From G963720475 sp963720475 (GTDB lineage Bacteria; Actinomycetota; Thermoleophilia; Solirubrobacterales; Thermoleophilaceae), in NCBI GenBank assembly GCA_963720475.1, contig OY970394.1, forward strand, positions 1,426,001-1,490,000: 64,000 nt of DNA. The letters run 5' to 3'. Both the position numbers and the translations under genes were made by a program. The notes beneath the pieces are model-generated. The model searched no databases. It saw nothing but the letters and a program-made list of their open reading frames with translations, and was not told where the DNA came from. Below, one piece after another: positions 23,696-31,812 of the stretch (positions are counted from its first letter, which is position 1; each line of letters begins with the position of its first letter).

Positions 23696-24427
23696 ATGCT
23701 CAGCATCATCAAGCGTCAGTCCCCCGCCCTCGTCGTCTCGCTCATCGCGCTCATCGTGGCGCTCAGCGGCACCGCGACGGCCGCGTCGGGTCTGATCAGC
23801 TCCAAGCAGATCAAGAAGAACGCCGTGACCTCGAAGAAGATCAAGAACGGCGAGGTCAAGGGCAAGGACCTCGGGCCGAACGTGGTCGACACGACCAAGG
23901 TCCAGGACGGCACGCTCGCCACCGGCGACCTGGCCGATCTCTCGGTCACGACCAACAAGCTGGCCGACCTCGCGGTCACCACCGGCAAGCTGGCGAACAA
24001 CGCCGTCACGACGGCCAAGATCGCCGACAACGCCGTGACCACGGGCAAGATCGCGAACGACGCGGTCAACGCAGACAAGATCGCCGCCAACGCGGTCGGT
24101 CAGTCGGAGATCGCCACCAACGGCGTCGGCTCGGACGAGATCGCGCCGAACTCGGTCGGCGGTAACGAGCTCAAGGGCATCGTGTTCCGCAACTCGGGCG
24201 ACGTCGTCGTGCCGAACGGCGAGTCGCGCAGCGGGACCGCCAACTGCGCCGCCGGTGAGCGCATGATCTCCGGTGGCCTCCACTGGAACGGCGCCGGCAA
24301 CACCGACGTCAAGATCACGATGCTGCATTCGTACCCGCTCAGCAGCTCCAGCTGGTTCGCGCGCGGCGCCAACCAGACCGGCGCCGACCAGACGTTCCAG
24401 ACCTACGCGGCCTGCATCGCCGGTTAG
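23696..24427 (+). CDS. Secreted repeat protein with 11-residue repeats
   Basis: The 243-residue protein has a signal segment (PALVVSLIALIVALSGTATA), a basic SKQIKKNAVTSKKIKNGEVK start, and then a run of about ten 11-residue units such as LAVTTGKLANN, AVTTAKIADN and AVTTGKIANDA (residues about 55-160). It ends with a globular domain containing two cysteines (GTANCAAGER and YAACIAG). Such regular AVTT-KIA units probably fold as a stalk or beta-helix, as in tail-fibre-like surface proteins. ATG 23696 has AGGAGG upstream. Confidence 0.75.
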   Translation: MLSIIKRQSPALVVSLIALIVALSGTATAASGLISSKQIKKNAVTSKKIKNGEVKGKDLGPNVVDTTKVQDGTLATGDLADLSVTTNKLADLAVTTGKLANNAVTTAKIADNAVTTGKIANDAVNADKIAANAVGQSEIATNGVGSDEIAPNSVGGNELKGIVFRNSGDVVVPNGESRSGTANCAAGERMISGGLHWNGAGNTDVKITMLHSYPLSSSSWFARGANQTGADQTFQTYAACIAG

Positions 24428-24454
24428 CACCACCAAAGCACTACGCACCACCGC

Positions 24455-24480
24455 AAGCGGGGGCCTTCGGGCCCCCGCTT
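24455..24480 (+). terminator. 11-bp hairpin with TTCG loop
   Basis: AAGCGGGGGCC pairs perfectly with GGCCCCCGCTT around a TTCG tetraloop, 27 bases after the repeat protein stop. It is a strong terminator-like structure without a T-tract. Confidence 0.75.
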
Positions 24481-24524
24481 CGCGTTGTCGGGACGACGAC
24501 GCCTCTAGCTCCAGGCCGCTCCGA

Positions 24525-24530
24525 TAGCCT
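24525..24530 (+). promoter_or_regulatory. -10-like TAGCCT before acyl-CoA dehydrogenase 1
   Basis: TAGCCT ends seven bases before GTG 24538, with no Shine-Dalgarno sequence. Confidence 0.45.
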
Positions 24531-24537
24531 GCTCGCC

Positions 24538-25803
24538 GTGGACTTCACGCCGTCCGACCGGGTCGTCGAGCTGCGCGAGCGGATCGAGGCCTTCTGCGAC
24601 GAGCACGTCTACCCCGTCGAACGCGAAGCGCTGCTGGCGCTCGACGCGGAGGTCGGCCCGGGGGTCGCCTATCCGAAAATCCTCGTCGACCTGCGCGAGC
24701 GCGCGAAGGCCGAGGGCCTCTGGAACCTCTTCCTCACCGACGAGCACGGTGCCGGCCTGACGAACTGGGAGTACGGGATGCTGTGCGAAGTGATGGGGCG
24801 CAGCCTCATCACGCCGATGGTCTTCAACTGCTCGGCGCCCGACACCGGCAACATGGAGATCCTCGCCGAGCACGGTACGGACGAGCAGAAGCAGCGCTGG
24901 CTCGAGCCGCTGCTGAACGACCACGTCCGGTCCTGCTTCTCGATGACCGAGCCGGACACGAGCGGGTCGGATCCGACGAACATCCACTCGCGTGCCGAGC
25001 TCGTCGACGGCGAGTGGGTCATCAACGGCCACAAGTGGTTCACCTCGGGTGCGATGGGCGCGGACGTCGCGATCGCGATGGTCGTCACCGAGCCCGACGC
25101 GCCGCCGCACAAGCGCGCCTCGATGATCCTCGTTCCGGTCGACGCGCCCGGCTTCAACCTCGTCCGCCCCGTTCCCGTGATGGGGCATGACGGCGGCCCC
25201 GGCCACTGCGAGATCCGCTACGAAGACTGCCGCGTGCCAGAGGCCAACCTGCTCGGCCAGCGCGGCGGCGGCTTCGTCGTCGCCCAGGACCGGCTCGGCC
25301 CGGGTCGCATCCACCACTGCATGCGTGCGATCGGCGCCGCCGAGCGCGCGATCGAGCTGATGTGCCGGCGCGCGAACACGCGCGTCTCGTTCGGCGGGCC
25401 CCTCGCCGAGAAGCAGTTCGTCCAGGACTTCGTCGCCAAGTCGCGCATCGAGGTGGACGGCGCCCGTCTGATGACGCTCCACGCCGCCTGGAAGATGGAC
25501 ACCGAGGGCAAGCGCGCCGCGCGTCAGGAGATCTCGATGATCAAGGTCGTCGCGGCGAACGTCGTCATGGACGTGCTCGACCGCGCGATCCAGGTCCACG
25601 GCGCGCTCGGCGTCTCCGACGACACCCCGCTCGCGCTGATGTGGCGCCAGCTGCGGATGCTGAGGCTTGCCGACGGACCCGACGAGGTGCACAAGATGGT
25701 GATCGCGCTGCGCGAGCTGAATCGCTGGCGCGACGACGACTCCGGTGGCAACGGCGCCGCCCCTGCCGCGACCGAGAAATCAAAGGAGAAAGCAAGTGCC
25801 TGA
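24538..25803 (+). CDS. Acyl-CoA dehydrogenase 1
   Basis: The 421-residue flavoprotein catalyses alpha-beta dehydrogenation of an acyl-CoA. Family segments are SCFSMTEPDTSGSDPTNI and WVINGHKWFTSGA (flavin and substrate loop), RCRVP-like EDCRVPEANLLGQ, and the C-terminal QVHGALGVSDDTPLALMWRQ. The layout resembles the ACAD10/11 type. A low-complexity tail after residue 400 is not part of the fold. Its stop overlaps the start of the second dehydrogenase, so the two may form one enzyme system; the substrate chain length is unknown. Confidence 0.9.
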   Translation: MDFTPSDRVVELRERIEAFCDEHVYPVEREALLALDAEVGPGVAYPKILVDLRERAKAEGLWNLFLTDEHGAGLTNWEYGMLCEVMGRSLITPMVFNCSAPDTGNMEILAEHGTDEQKQRWLEPLLNDHVRSCFSMTEPDTSGSDPTNIHSRAELVDGEWVINGHKWFTSGAMGADVAIAMVVTEPDAPPHKRASMILVPVDAPGFNLVRPVPVMGHDGGPGHCEIRYEDCRVPEANLLGQRGGGFVVAQDRLGPGRIHHCMRAIGAAERAIELMCRRANTRVSFGGPLAEKQFVQDFVAKSRIEVDGARLMTLHAAWKMDTEGKRAARQEISMIKVVAANVVMDVLDRAIQVHGALGVSDDTPLALMWRQLRMLRLADGPDEVHKMVIALRELNRWRDDDSGGNGAAPAATEKSKEKASA

Positions 25804-26965
25804 GGCCGTGCTGGCCCCTCCCGCCCAGGACTCAAGCCTGACCGACGAGCAGAAGGACTTCACCGCCGCGATCCGCGACTTCTGCGAGCGCGAGTGCTCG
25901 GGCGAGAACCTCGAACGGCTGACGGATGGATTCACCGAGGCCCACTCCCAGGAGATTGCGGAGAAGATGGGCGAGCTCGGCTGGTACGGGCTGACGATCG
26001 ACGAGAAGTACGGCGGCTCCGGTGGCAGCTTCTTCGACGCTGTTCTGTTCATCGAAGAGGCCACGCGCGGCGAGGCGCCGATCGCCGCCTACCCGGTGAC
26101 GCTGATCCTCGTCGGGGCGCTCAACCGCTTTGGCACCGAGGCACAGAAGGAGGAGTACCTCGGCCTCGTCGCCAAGGGCGGAGGCCTCTCGATCGCGATG
26201 TCGGAGCCGGAGTCCGGATCGGATGTCGCCTCGCTGACGACGAGCGCGAAGCTCGAGGACGGCGAGTGGGTGCTCGACGGCGCCAAGATGTGGTGCTCCT
26301 ACGCCCACCGCTCGAGCCACACGCTGATCGTGTGCCGCACGCAGCGGACCGACTCGCCGCACGAGGGCATGTCGATGATCTGGGTCCCACGTGAGACCGA
26401 GGGCCTCACGATCACCCCGATCAAGACGCTCGGCGGAGAAGAGACCAACGAACTCCACCTCGACGGCGTGCGGGTGCCGGAGGAGAACCTGCTCGGCGTC
26501 GAGGGCCAGGGCTGGACCCAGCTGATGGCCGGGCTCAACAACGAGCGCGCGATCCTTGCGGCCGGCTCGCTCGGCACGGCACAGCGCGCGTTCGACGTCG
26601 CGCTCGACTACGCCAAGGAGCGCAAGCAGTTCGGCCGCCCGGTCGGCAGCTTCCAGGCGATCCAGCACAAGTTCGCCGACATGGCGACCGACCTGATCCA
26701 GGCTCGTCTGCTCGTCCACTGGGTCGCGCGGCTGACCGACGAGAGCCCCGACAGGATCCTCGCCCAGGAGGCGTCGATGGCGAAGCTCGCGACGACCGAG
26801 CTCGCAAAGCGCTGCGCGCTGGAAGGCATGCAGATCATGGGCGGCTACGGCTACGCGAGCGAGTACCCGATGGAGCGCCTCGTCCGGTCAGCCGTCGTCG
26901 GGACGATCTACGGCGGCACGTCGGAGATCCAAAAAAACATAATTGCCAAGACGCTCGGCTTGTAG
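25796..26965 (+). CDS. Acyl-CoA dehydrogenase 2
   Basis: The 389-residue protein keeps the acyl-CoA dehydrogenase signatures IAMSEPESGSDVASLTT, then WVLDGAKMWCSYAHRSS, KERKQFGRPVGSFQAIQHK and the C-terminal MGGYGYASEYPMERLVRSA with GTSEIQKNIIAKTLGL. GTG 25796 has AAAGGAGA seven bases upstream and overlaps the previous gene by eight bases, so the pair is translationally linked. Tandem FadE pairs often work together on sterol or branched side chains in actinobacteria; that is only a possibility here. Confidence 0.9.
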   Translation: MPEAVLAPPAQDSSLTDEQKDFTAAIRDFCERECSGENLERLTDGFTEAHSQEIAEKMGELGWYGLTIDEKYGGSGGSFFDAVLFIEEATRGEAPIAAYPVTLILVGALNRFGTEAQKEEYLGLVAKGGGLSIAMSEPESGSDVASLTTSAKLEDGEWVLDGAKMWCSYAHRSSHTLIVCRTQRTDSPHEGMSMIWVPRETEGLTITPIKTLGGEETNELHLDGVRVPEENLLGVEGQGWTQLMAGLNNERAILAAGSLGTAQRAFDVALDYAKERKQFGRPVGSFQAIQHKFADMATDLIQARLLVHWVARLTDESPDRILAQEASMAKLATTELAKRCALEGMQIMGGYGYASEYPMERLVRSAVVGTIYGGTSEIQKNIIAKTLGL

Positions 26966-26973
26966 GGCGCCTA

Positions 26974-27057
26974 GGCCGGCGGGTCCTGTCGCCGGTAAGG
27001 CTCTCGCCGCTCGCACAGCTTCGCGTCGAGAGCCTTCCCCGCGCCACCCGCCGGAGG
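26974..27057 (+). repeat. 84-bp inverted repeat copy R1
   Basis: R1 is the reverse complement of 28086-28169 at 81 of 84 positions. It folds on itself: CCGGCGGGT (26976-26984) with ACCCGCCGG (27046-27054), and AAGGCTCTCG (26997-27006) with CGAGAGCCTT (27027-27036). The two copies flank the metallopeptidase gene. Confidence 0.85.
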
Positions 27058-27173
27058 AGCGCCTCGGTAAGCGGCGCAGGCTCAGCCGCGCCTAAGAAGC
27101 AGTGAAGCGGGTTAGTTAGGTAGCGGCCCCGTCCCGAAGAGCCGTCTCGGGCCGAGCATCGCGCCTTCCGAAA

Positions 27174-27224
27174 GGGGGTTGTGCGCTTCATCCACATATA
27201 CGGTGGATTAGGCGCACATCCCCC
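27174..27224. repeat. Tandem hairpin unit A
   Basis: GGGGG-T-TGTGCGC pairs with GCGCACA-T-CCCCC, and an inner stem ATCCAC/GTGGAT lies between. Unit B repeats the outer sequence 60 bases further on, with a different but again complementary inner stem. Confidence 0.65.
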
Positions 27225-27233
27225 GGGCGGCCC

Positions 27234-27284
27234 GAGGGTTGTGCGGCTCGTGGGTCCATACCGACCCTAATCCGCACACCCCCG
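27234..27284. repeat. Tandem hairpin unit B
   Basis: GGG-T-TGTGCGG pairs with CCGCACA-C-CCC, with inner stem GGGTC/GACCC. The outer arms match unit A in sequence; the inner arms differ but still pair. It ends at the metallopeptidase stop codon. Confidence 0.65.
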
Positions 27285-27287
27285 GGG

Positions 27288-28037
27288 CTACGAAGCCGTA
27301 AACCGCGTCAAATATCGCCGCCAGTCGCGTTCGACCTCGGAGGCTTCGCGCTTGAAGGCGCGTTCGATTGCGGCGCGGGGGCCTTCGGGGTCGAGGCGGC
27401 TGGCGAGGTTCATGCACGCCTTGCGCCCGTCGCCGTGCTCGAGCAGCGCGAACAGCGTTCCGCCGAGTAGCTGCGCGTCGCGCGTCGAGGGCGGGAAGTC
27501 GGGCGGGTTGCCCTCGCGCAGCCGTCGCGCGATTGCCGGGCGCAGGTGGGGAGTCTGGCCGGCGAAGTGGGTCGCGGCGCCCTCGCACAGCCATGCCCAG
27601 CGCAGGTAGCGACGGAAGGCGCCCGGGTTGAGCGGCGGTGGGAGGCCGCGGTTGTTCGCCCCGATCACCAGGTGCATGTACTCGTGAAAGGGGGAGAGGC
27701 GGAGCGCCTCCAGCGACCCGGGCACGCGCGACGCGCGCACCCGCAGCGCGCGCGGCGCAAGAACGTGAATCTCGCCGTCGGTGAACCAGCCCGCCATGTA
27801 GCGGCGCGAGGCCGGTGCGGCCGCGAGACGGGCGACGGGCAGCCACGGGAGCGCGAGCGACAGCTGGTACGCGCGCGGGTGGATGACGACCCCGACGTCG
27901 CCCGGCGTCTCCTCGAAGTGCTCCGCGACGTCGGCCCTAAAGCGCTCGAGCCGCTCCAAGAGCGCCCGCGCCGCCTCCGCATCCTCCGTCTCATGCCGTG
28001 CCGTAAACGACAGCGACTGACTCTCCACCCACGCCAC
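27288..28037 (-). CDS. Gluzincin-like metallopeptidase (HExxH)
   Basis: The 249-residue protein has no signal peptide and carries LSPFHEYMHLVIGANNRG, a zinc-binding HExxH at about residue 118. About 35 residues later comes WLCEGAATHFAGQ, whose glutamate fits the third ligand of gluzincins of the peptidase MA type. The N-terminal 90 residues (ESQSLSFTARHETEDAEAA, then PGDVGVVIHPRAY) resemble the beta-rich lead-in of such domains. GTG 28037 has TAGCTT six bases upstream. The gene is enclosed by the inverted repeats R1 and R2. The substrate is unknown. Confidence 0.7.
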   Translation of the reverse strand: MAWVESQSLSFTARHETEDAEAARALLERLERFRADVAEHFEETPGDVGVVIHPRAYQLSLALPWLPVARLAAAPASRRYMAGWFTDGEIHVLAPRALRVRASRVPGSLEALRLSPFHEYMHLVIGANNRGLPPPLNPGAFRRYLRWAWLCEGAATHFAGQTPHLRPAIARRLREGNPPDFPPSTRDAQLLGGTLFALLEHGDGRKACMNLASRLDPEGPRAAIERAFKREASEVERDWRRYLTRFTAS

Positions 28038-28043
28038 GCGCGG

Positions 28044-28049
28044 AAGCTA
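28044..28049 (-). promoter_or_regulatory. -10-like TAGCTT before the metallopeptidase
   Basis: Minus-strand TAGCTT ends six bases before GTG 28037, with no Shine-Dalgarno sequence. Confidence 0.4.
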
Positions 28050-28085
28050 GCTCACCAACGGCTTGCACCGACGCGCGCAGCGGCC

Positions 28086-28169
28086 CCTCCGGCGGGTGGC
28101 GCGGGGAAGCCTCTCGACGCGAAGCTGTGCGAGCGGCGAGAGGCTTCCCGGCGACAGGACCCGCCGGCC
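28086..28169 (-). repeat. 84-bp inverted repeat copy R2
   Basis: R2 is the inverted partner of R1. In R1 orientation its inner stem reads AAGCCTCTCG with CGAGAGGCTT. A G-to-C change in one arm is matched by C-to-G in the other, so pairing is kept. It lies ten bases from the penicillin acylase stop. Confidence 0.85.
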
Positions 28170-28179
28170 ACAAACTCAG

Positions 28180-30960
28180 CTAGCGCGGGCGGTGGCCCTG
28201 AATCTCATTCGCTTGTTGGAAAGTTGGGCGGTTGATCCAGTGCGTGAGCGGCAGGTTGACGAGGCCGACGGGCATGTGGAGGATCGAATCCCAGCACCAC
28301 TGGTTGTGCGCGCGGCGCTTGGGGTCGGACGGGCCGATCGTCGGCTGATCGTCGCAGACGGCGTCGTGGCCGTAGGTCTCCGAGGTCGGGGTGCTGATCG
28401 CCTTCTCGAGCGTCCGCAGGAGCATCGCCCTGCACTCGGCCTTGTTGCCGCCGCCGCAATAGCCGCGCGAGTACTTCCCCTTCACCCGCTCGCCGAGGAT
28501 CGTCCGCAGGTCCTTGCGGACGTTGCCGTAGAAGCCCGACTGGTACGCCGAGCCGAGGTGGGCGCCGTGGTTGTTGGGGTCGTTGTCGATCCCGCCCTTG
28601 ATCGCGACGATCCGGTTGTAGAGGTCCTTGCCGAGGACCGGCTCGAACTGGCCCCGCACCCACAGCGGCCACCACGCGTCCATGATCTCGATCGCGCGCG
28701 AGTGCTCGTAGACCCCGTCGCGGTTGCGGTCGCGGCGGATCGAATCTGCCTTGTTCCACTCCTTCAACAGCCCGATCGCGTCGCGGACCTTGGCGTTCTC
28801 GACCTTGCTAACGGGACCGATCATCCGCAGCGCGGCCGGCAGGTCCTTGTAGCCGCGCAGGTCCATCCCGCCGCCCTCGCCCATCGCGTCGATCAGCCCG
28901 GGGAGGTCGATCTTCCGCTTGCCGGCGATCCGCTTCTCGATCTGCCCGCGCAGCAGGTTCGAGCGGTAGGTCGAGGTGTAGTTCCAGTTGTCGTCGGCGG
29001 CGCGGTACTCCTTCGCCTGCTTGCCGTTCCAGTCGGCGAGGAAGTCCTGGCCGTTGACGATCCGCGGGTGCGAGCGGAACGAGGAGTAGGTGCCGAGGAA
29101 GGCGTCGCCGTCCCAGTTCTGCCACGGGAAGTCGCCGTGGGTCGGGAAGTTCGGGTCCACGCCCTTCGCGCGCACCGGGTTGTTGCCCGAGTTGAAGTAC
29201 GCGACGTCGCGGTTGTCGGCGTAGAACCAGTTGAACGTGTAGCCGACCTGGAAGGCGGCCTGCTGGAACTCCTGGGCGTTGTGGATCGCGTCCGGGTTGT
29301 TGAACTTCATGAACGCGGCGGCCGACGGGTCGATCTCGTGGAAGTAGGTCGAGCGCAGCTTCGTGTAGACGACGGGCTTGCCGCCGACCGTCGCGCGGGC
29401 GGTCGCCAGGCCGAGCTTCGTGCGCTCCGCCTTGTAGGTCGGACCGCCGGTCAGCCCGGCGTTGCTGCGCGTCAGCACCTCGATCGGCTCGCACTTCCCC
29501 TTGTAGCGGTAGTGCATCGAGTGGATCGTCGGTGCCGCCCCCGAGGGCTCGCACAGCTCGAGTGCGAAGGTGTCGATGATGTCCTGGCCCGCCGAGGTCG
29601 CGCTCCACGCGTAGTCGCGCCCGCGGCCGAGCTGGACGTAGACGTTGGTCCCCGCGAAGGCGACGCCGCGCGCGTCGATCCCTGGTCCGTGGACGTCCTG
29701 CTCGTACAGCAGCGACGGCGACTGGTAGGCGGTCTGGGGACCGAAGACCGCGAGTGGCTTGCCGGACTTGGATTTCGACGCCGCGACGACGAGCGCGTTG
29801 GAGGACCACGGCCCGACGCGACGGAGGCCGTCGAGGAACTGCTGGATTCGCGGGTTCTTGCCGCGCTGCGGCTCGGCGCGGATGCGCGACTCGGTCGTCG
29901 GCGCCGGCTCGGGCCTGCTCAGTCCGCGCTGGACGTCGTACTTGCGCAGCGTGCCCGGGTCAGGCAGCGCGAGCGACCCCTTCGCGCGTTTCTTCGGCGG
30001 CACCTCGTAGGGGAATGCGCGCTTGTGGACGATCGTCGAGTGCTCGGGGTCCTCGGCCGAGCGGAAGTCGGCCCAGACGCTGGTGCCCTTCTTGTCGCCG
30101 AAGCGCTTCCGCGCCGCCTGGAGGATCAGCGCCGAGTCGACCTCGTTGCCGCCGCCCTTGCCGAAGATCCCCCCGACGAGCCCCGCGATCGCGATGATGT
30201 CGCGCTCGTGGAAGTTGTCGGGCCCGAGCCTGCCGGGATTGATCGCGGCGTAGGCGCCGTCGAGCTTTAGCGGGTTCGACCGTGCTTCCGAGATGTACTT
30301 GTTGACGCCGTCGACGTAGGCGTTCGCGTCGTCGCGCACCTGCTGTCCCTCGGCGCCGTAGCGCGCGATGCTCGAGTCGATCTGGCGCTGGAGGTCGGCC
30401 TCGGTGTAGGGCGCGACGTCCCATGTGTCCTTGTCGTTGCCGCTGGCGTCCGCGAGCGGCGCGAGGTAGGAGGTCGCGTTGCCGCGGCCCACATGGCGGA
30501 GGATGTCCATCTCGAGCAGGCGGTCCTCCGCCGTCGCATAGCCGGTGCCGAACATCGTGTCGTAGCGGGTCTGGCCGTAGATGTGGGGGATGCCGAACTT
30601 GTCGCGCTGGATCGTCACGCCGCCGCGCGGGCTGTACGTGCGCTCGACGTCCTCCGGCTTGACGCCGAACGAGGCGTCCTTGAAGTACTTGCCGATGTCC
30701 TTCTCCTGCATGCCGGGGGTGCCCCAGACGAGGCCCTCGTACATCCGCAGCTGGTCGTCGACGTGGGCGGGCTTGGCGCCGTTCAGCGCGTAAGCGCCGT
30801 ACTCGGCCCCGTTGAAGAACCCGCGCTCGCCGGGGGTGTAGATGTTGCGGAAGCCGCCGTAGTCGTTCGCCTGGTACGGCTGCTGCGCGGCCACGGGTGG
30901 GCTCGTCGCGGCGAGCGCGACCAGGCACAGCGCGAGTGTCAGAACGACGGAACGGCGCAC
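28180..30960 (-). CDS. Penicillin acylase family Ntn-hydrolase, secreted
   Basis: The 926-residue precursor has a signal peptide (SVVLTLALCLVALAATSPPVAA), an alpha region with RDKFGIPHIYGQTRYDTMFG and YATAEDRLLEMDILRH, a spacer, and the self-cleavage site GPWSSNALVVAASKS at about residue 390. The serine before NALVV would become the N-terminal nucleophile of the beta subunit. The beta region has GRGRDYAWSATSAGQDI. The family hydrolyses amides such as penicillins, acyl-homoserine lactones or other N-acyl compounds; the natural substrate is not readable. GTG 30960 has TAGGCT about 15 bases upstream. Confidence 0.9.
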   Translation of the reverse strand: MRRSVVLTLALCLVALAATSPPVAAQQPYQANDYGGFRNIYTPGERGFFNGAEYGAYALNGAKPAHVDDQLRMYEGLVWGTPGMQEKDIGKYFKDASFGVKPEDVERTYSPRGGVTIQRDKFGIPHIYGQTRYDTMFGTGYATAEDRLLEMDILRHVGRGNATSYLAPLADASGNDKDTWDVAPYTEADLQRQIDSSIARYGAEGQQVRDDANAYVDGVNKYISEARSNPLKLDGAYAAINPGRLGPDNFHERDIIAIAGLVGGIFGKGGGNEVDSALILQAARKRFGDKKGTSVWADFRSAEDPEHSTIVHKRAFPYEVPPKKRAKGSLALPDPGTLRKYDVQRGLSRPEPAPTTESRIRAEPQRGKNPRIQQFLDGLRRVGPWSSNALVVAASKSKSGKPLAVFGPQTAYQSPSLLYEQDVHGPGIDARGVAFAGTNVYVQLGRGRDYAWSATSAGQDIIDTFALELCEPSGAAPTIHSMHYRYKGKCEPIEVLTRSNAGLTGGPTYKAERTKLGLATARATVGGKPVVYTKLRSTYFHEIDPSAAAFMKFNNPDAIHNAQEFQQAAFQVGYTFNWFYADNRDVAYFNSGNNPVRAKGVDPNFPTHGDFPWQNWDGDAFLGTYSSFRSHPRIVNGQDFLADWNGKQAKEYRAADDNWNYTSTYRSNLLRGQIEKRIAGKRKIDLPGLIDAMGEGGGMDLRGYKDLPAALRMIGPVSKVENAKVRDAIGLLKEWNKADSIRRDRNRDGVYEHSRAIEIMDAWWPLWVRGQFEPVLGKDLYNRIVAIKGGIDNDPNNHGAHLGSAYQSGFYGNVRKDLRTILGERVKGKYSRGYCGGGNKAECRAMLLRTLEKAISTPTSETYGHDAVCDDQPTIGPSDPKRRAHNQWCWDSILHMPVGLVNLPLTHWINRPTFQQANEIQGHRPR

Positions 30961-31007
30961 GTATCCCCAGCGGGGAGCCTATCCGGGGCGCGGGGAGCGG
31001 CGCGCCG

Positions 31008-31637
31008 CTACGCGAGAACCGGCACGGCTTCGGCGGCAATCGACTCGATCTGAGCCTCGACGCGCTCGAACTCCTCGTCGGAGAGCACGGGGGTGCCCTC
31101 GAACGGAAGCTCGCGCTGGAGCTCGACCCACGAGCTGCAGCCGCCGTACTCGTCGCGCACCTTGACGGTCACCGGACGCGGGATCCGGTAGGTGCGCAGA
31201 AGGATCACGTGAAGAGGGTGTCGGGGCTTCCAGGCGAGCCGCTTGGTCGCGTACTCGGAGCTCCAGACGTGGTAGGGCGACAGCGCGTCGACGCAGCGCG
31301 GGTCGGTCACGAGGTAGGACGCGGCCACCTCGGCGAAGGCACGGATGCGGACGCGCTCGGGATGCGGCACGCCCTCCTCCGCATACACGGAGCTCGCAGG
31401 TGGCTCGCCCTCGGCCCAGACGCCCTCCTCGAGCGCCCGCTCGAGCTCAGGCCGATGGGCGTCGCGGACGAGTTCGGCGCGCTGGTGGTCGAAGGTGGGG
31501 TAGAGGAAGAACTGGTCGTGCTCGATCTCGAAGTGGAGGTTGTCCTCGCGGATCCCTCCCTTGCGCAGGGTCAGCAGCTGCTCACCCTCGGCGAGGGCGC
31601 GCACGGTTACAGCCCACTCTTTGAAAGCAATTGGCAT
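31008..31637 (-). CDS. DUF1802 family protein
   Basis: The 209-residue protein begins with FKEWAVTVRALAEGEQLLTL and RKGGIREDNLHFEIEHDQFFLYPT, the defining start of DUF1802, and has a second conserved block LHVILLRTYRIPRPVTVK. No enzymatic motif is apparent and the function is unknown. A good promoter (TTGAAA, 16 bases, TACAAT) lies upstream, and the ATG overlaps one arm of a small hairpin with no Shine-Dalgarno sequence. Confidence 0.8.
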   Translation of the reverse strand: MPIAFKEWAVTVRALAEGEQLLTLRKGGIREDNLHFEIEHDQFFLYPTFDHQRAELVRDAHRPELERALEEGVWAEGEPPASSVYAEEGVPHPERVRIRAFAEVAASYLVTDPRCVDALSPYHVWSSEYATKRLAWKPRHPLHVILLRTYRIPRPVTVKVRDEYGGCSSWVELQRELPFEGTPVLSDEEFERVEAQIESIAAEAVPVLA

Positions 31638-31653
31638 AAGACGGGGGGTCTTA
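31637..31653 (-). promoter_or_regulatory. Hairpin overlapping the DUF1802 start codon
   Basis: On the minus strand TAAGAC and GTCTTA pair around a CCCCC loop, and the final A of the second arm is the A of the ATG. Such a structure could limit ribosome access. Confidence 0.35.
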
Positions 31654-31697
31654 CATCCGCGCTCGCGTCGGTCCTGCTGGAACGCGGGGGGAGGGGC

Positions 31698-31725
31698 ATT
31701 GTAGGAAATGCACGCAGGATTTCAA
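31698..31725 (-). promoter_or_regulatory. Promoter of DUF1802 gene
   Basis: Minus-strand TTGAAA (31720-31725) and TACAAT (31698-31703) are separated by 16 bases, close to the vegetative consensus. The leader would be about 54 bases. Confidence 0.6.
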
Positions 31726-31794
31726 CCTTTTTTCGCGACGTTTCGCGCGGAAGCGGCTGATTTGCAGGTGATTCGGGCGTCCGGTGGCCAGGTC

Positions 31795-31808
31795 GTGACG
31801 ATCGTCAC
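31795..31808. promoter_or_regulatory. Perfect 14-bp palindrome
   Basis: GTGACGATCGTCAC lies between the hydantoinase B stop and the DUF1802 promoter. It could be an operator for the DUF1802 gene; no binding protein is known. Confidence 0.3.
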
Positions 31809-31812
31809 CCGA

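Larger units (their letters stand above)
26966..27287. other. Structured intergenic region
   Basis: No gene is visible in these 322 bases. They contain inverted repeat copy R1 (26974-27057), smaller hairpins such as CCCGA/TCGGG near 27133-27151, and two tandem hairpin units (27174-27224 and 27234-27284). Most of the stretch can be folded as RNA on either strand. Confidence 0.6.

Noticed and set aside
23900..24160. Regular 33-base repeats that resemble a repeat array
   Set aside because: They are in frame inside a secreted protein, vary at third positions, and have no spacers, so they are not a CRISPR array.
27174..27284. Tandem hairpins considered as integron attC sites
   Set aside because: The required GTTRRRY/RYYYAAC core ends are missing and no integrase gene is nearby.
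28063..30270. A 735-codon open frame on the plus strand opposite the penicillin acylase gene
   Set aside because: It is the complement of a strongly conserved gene. High GC leaves antisense frames open, and its product is dominated by Arg, Val and Asp without any fold signature.
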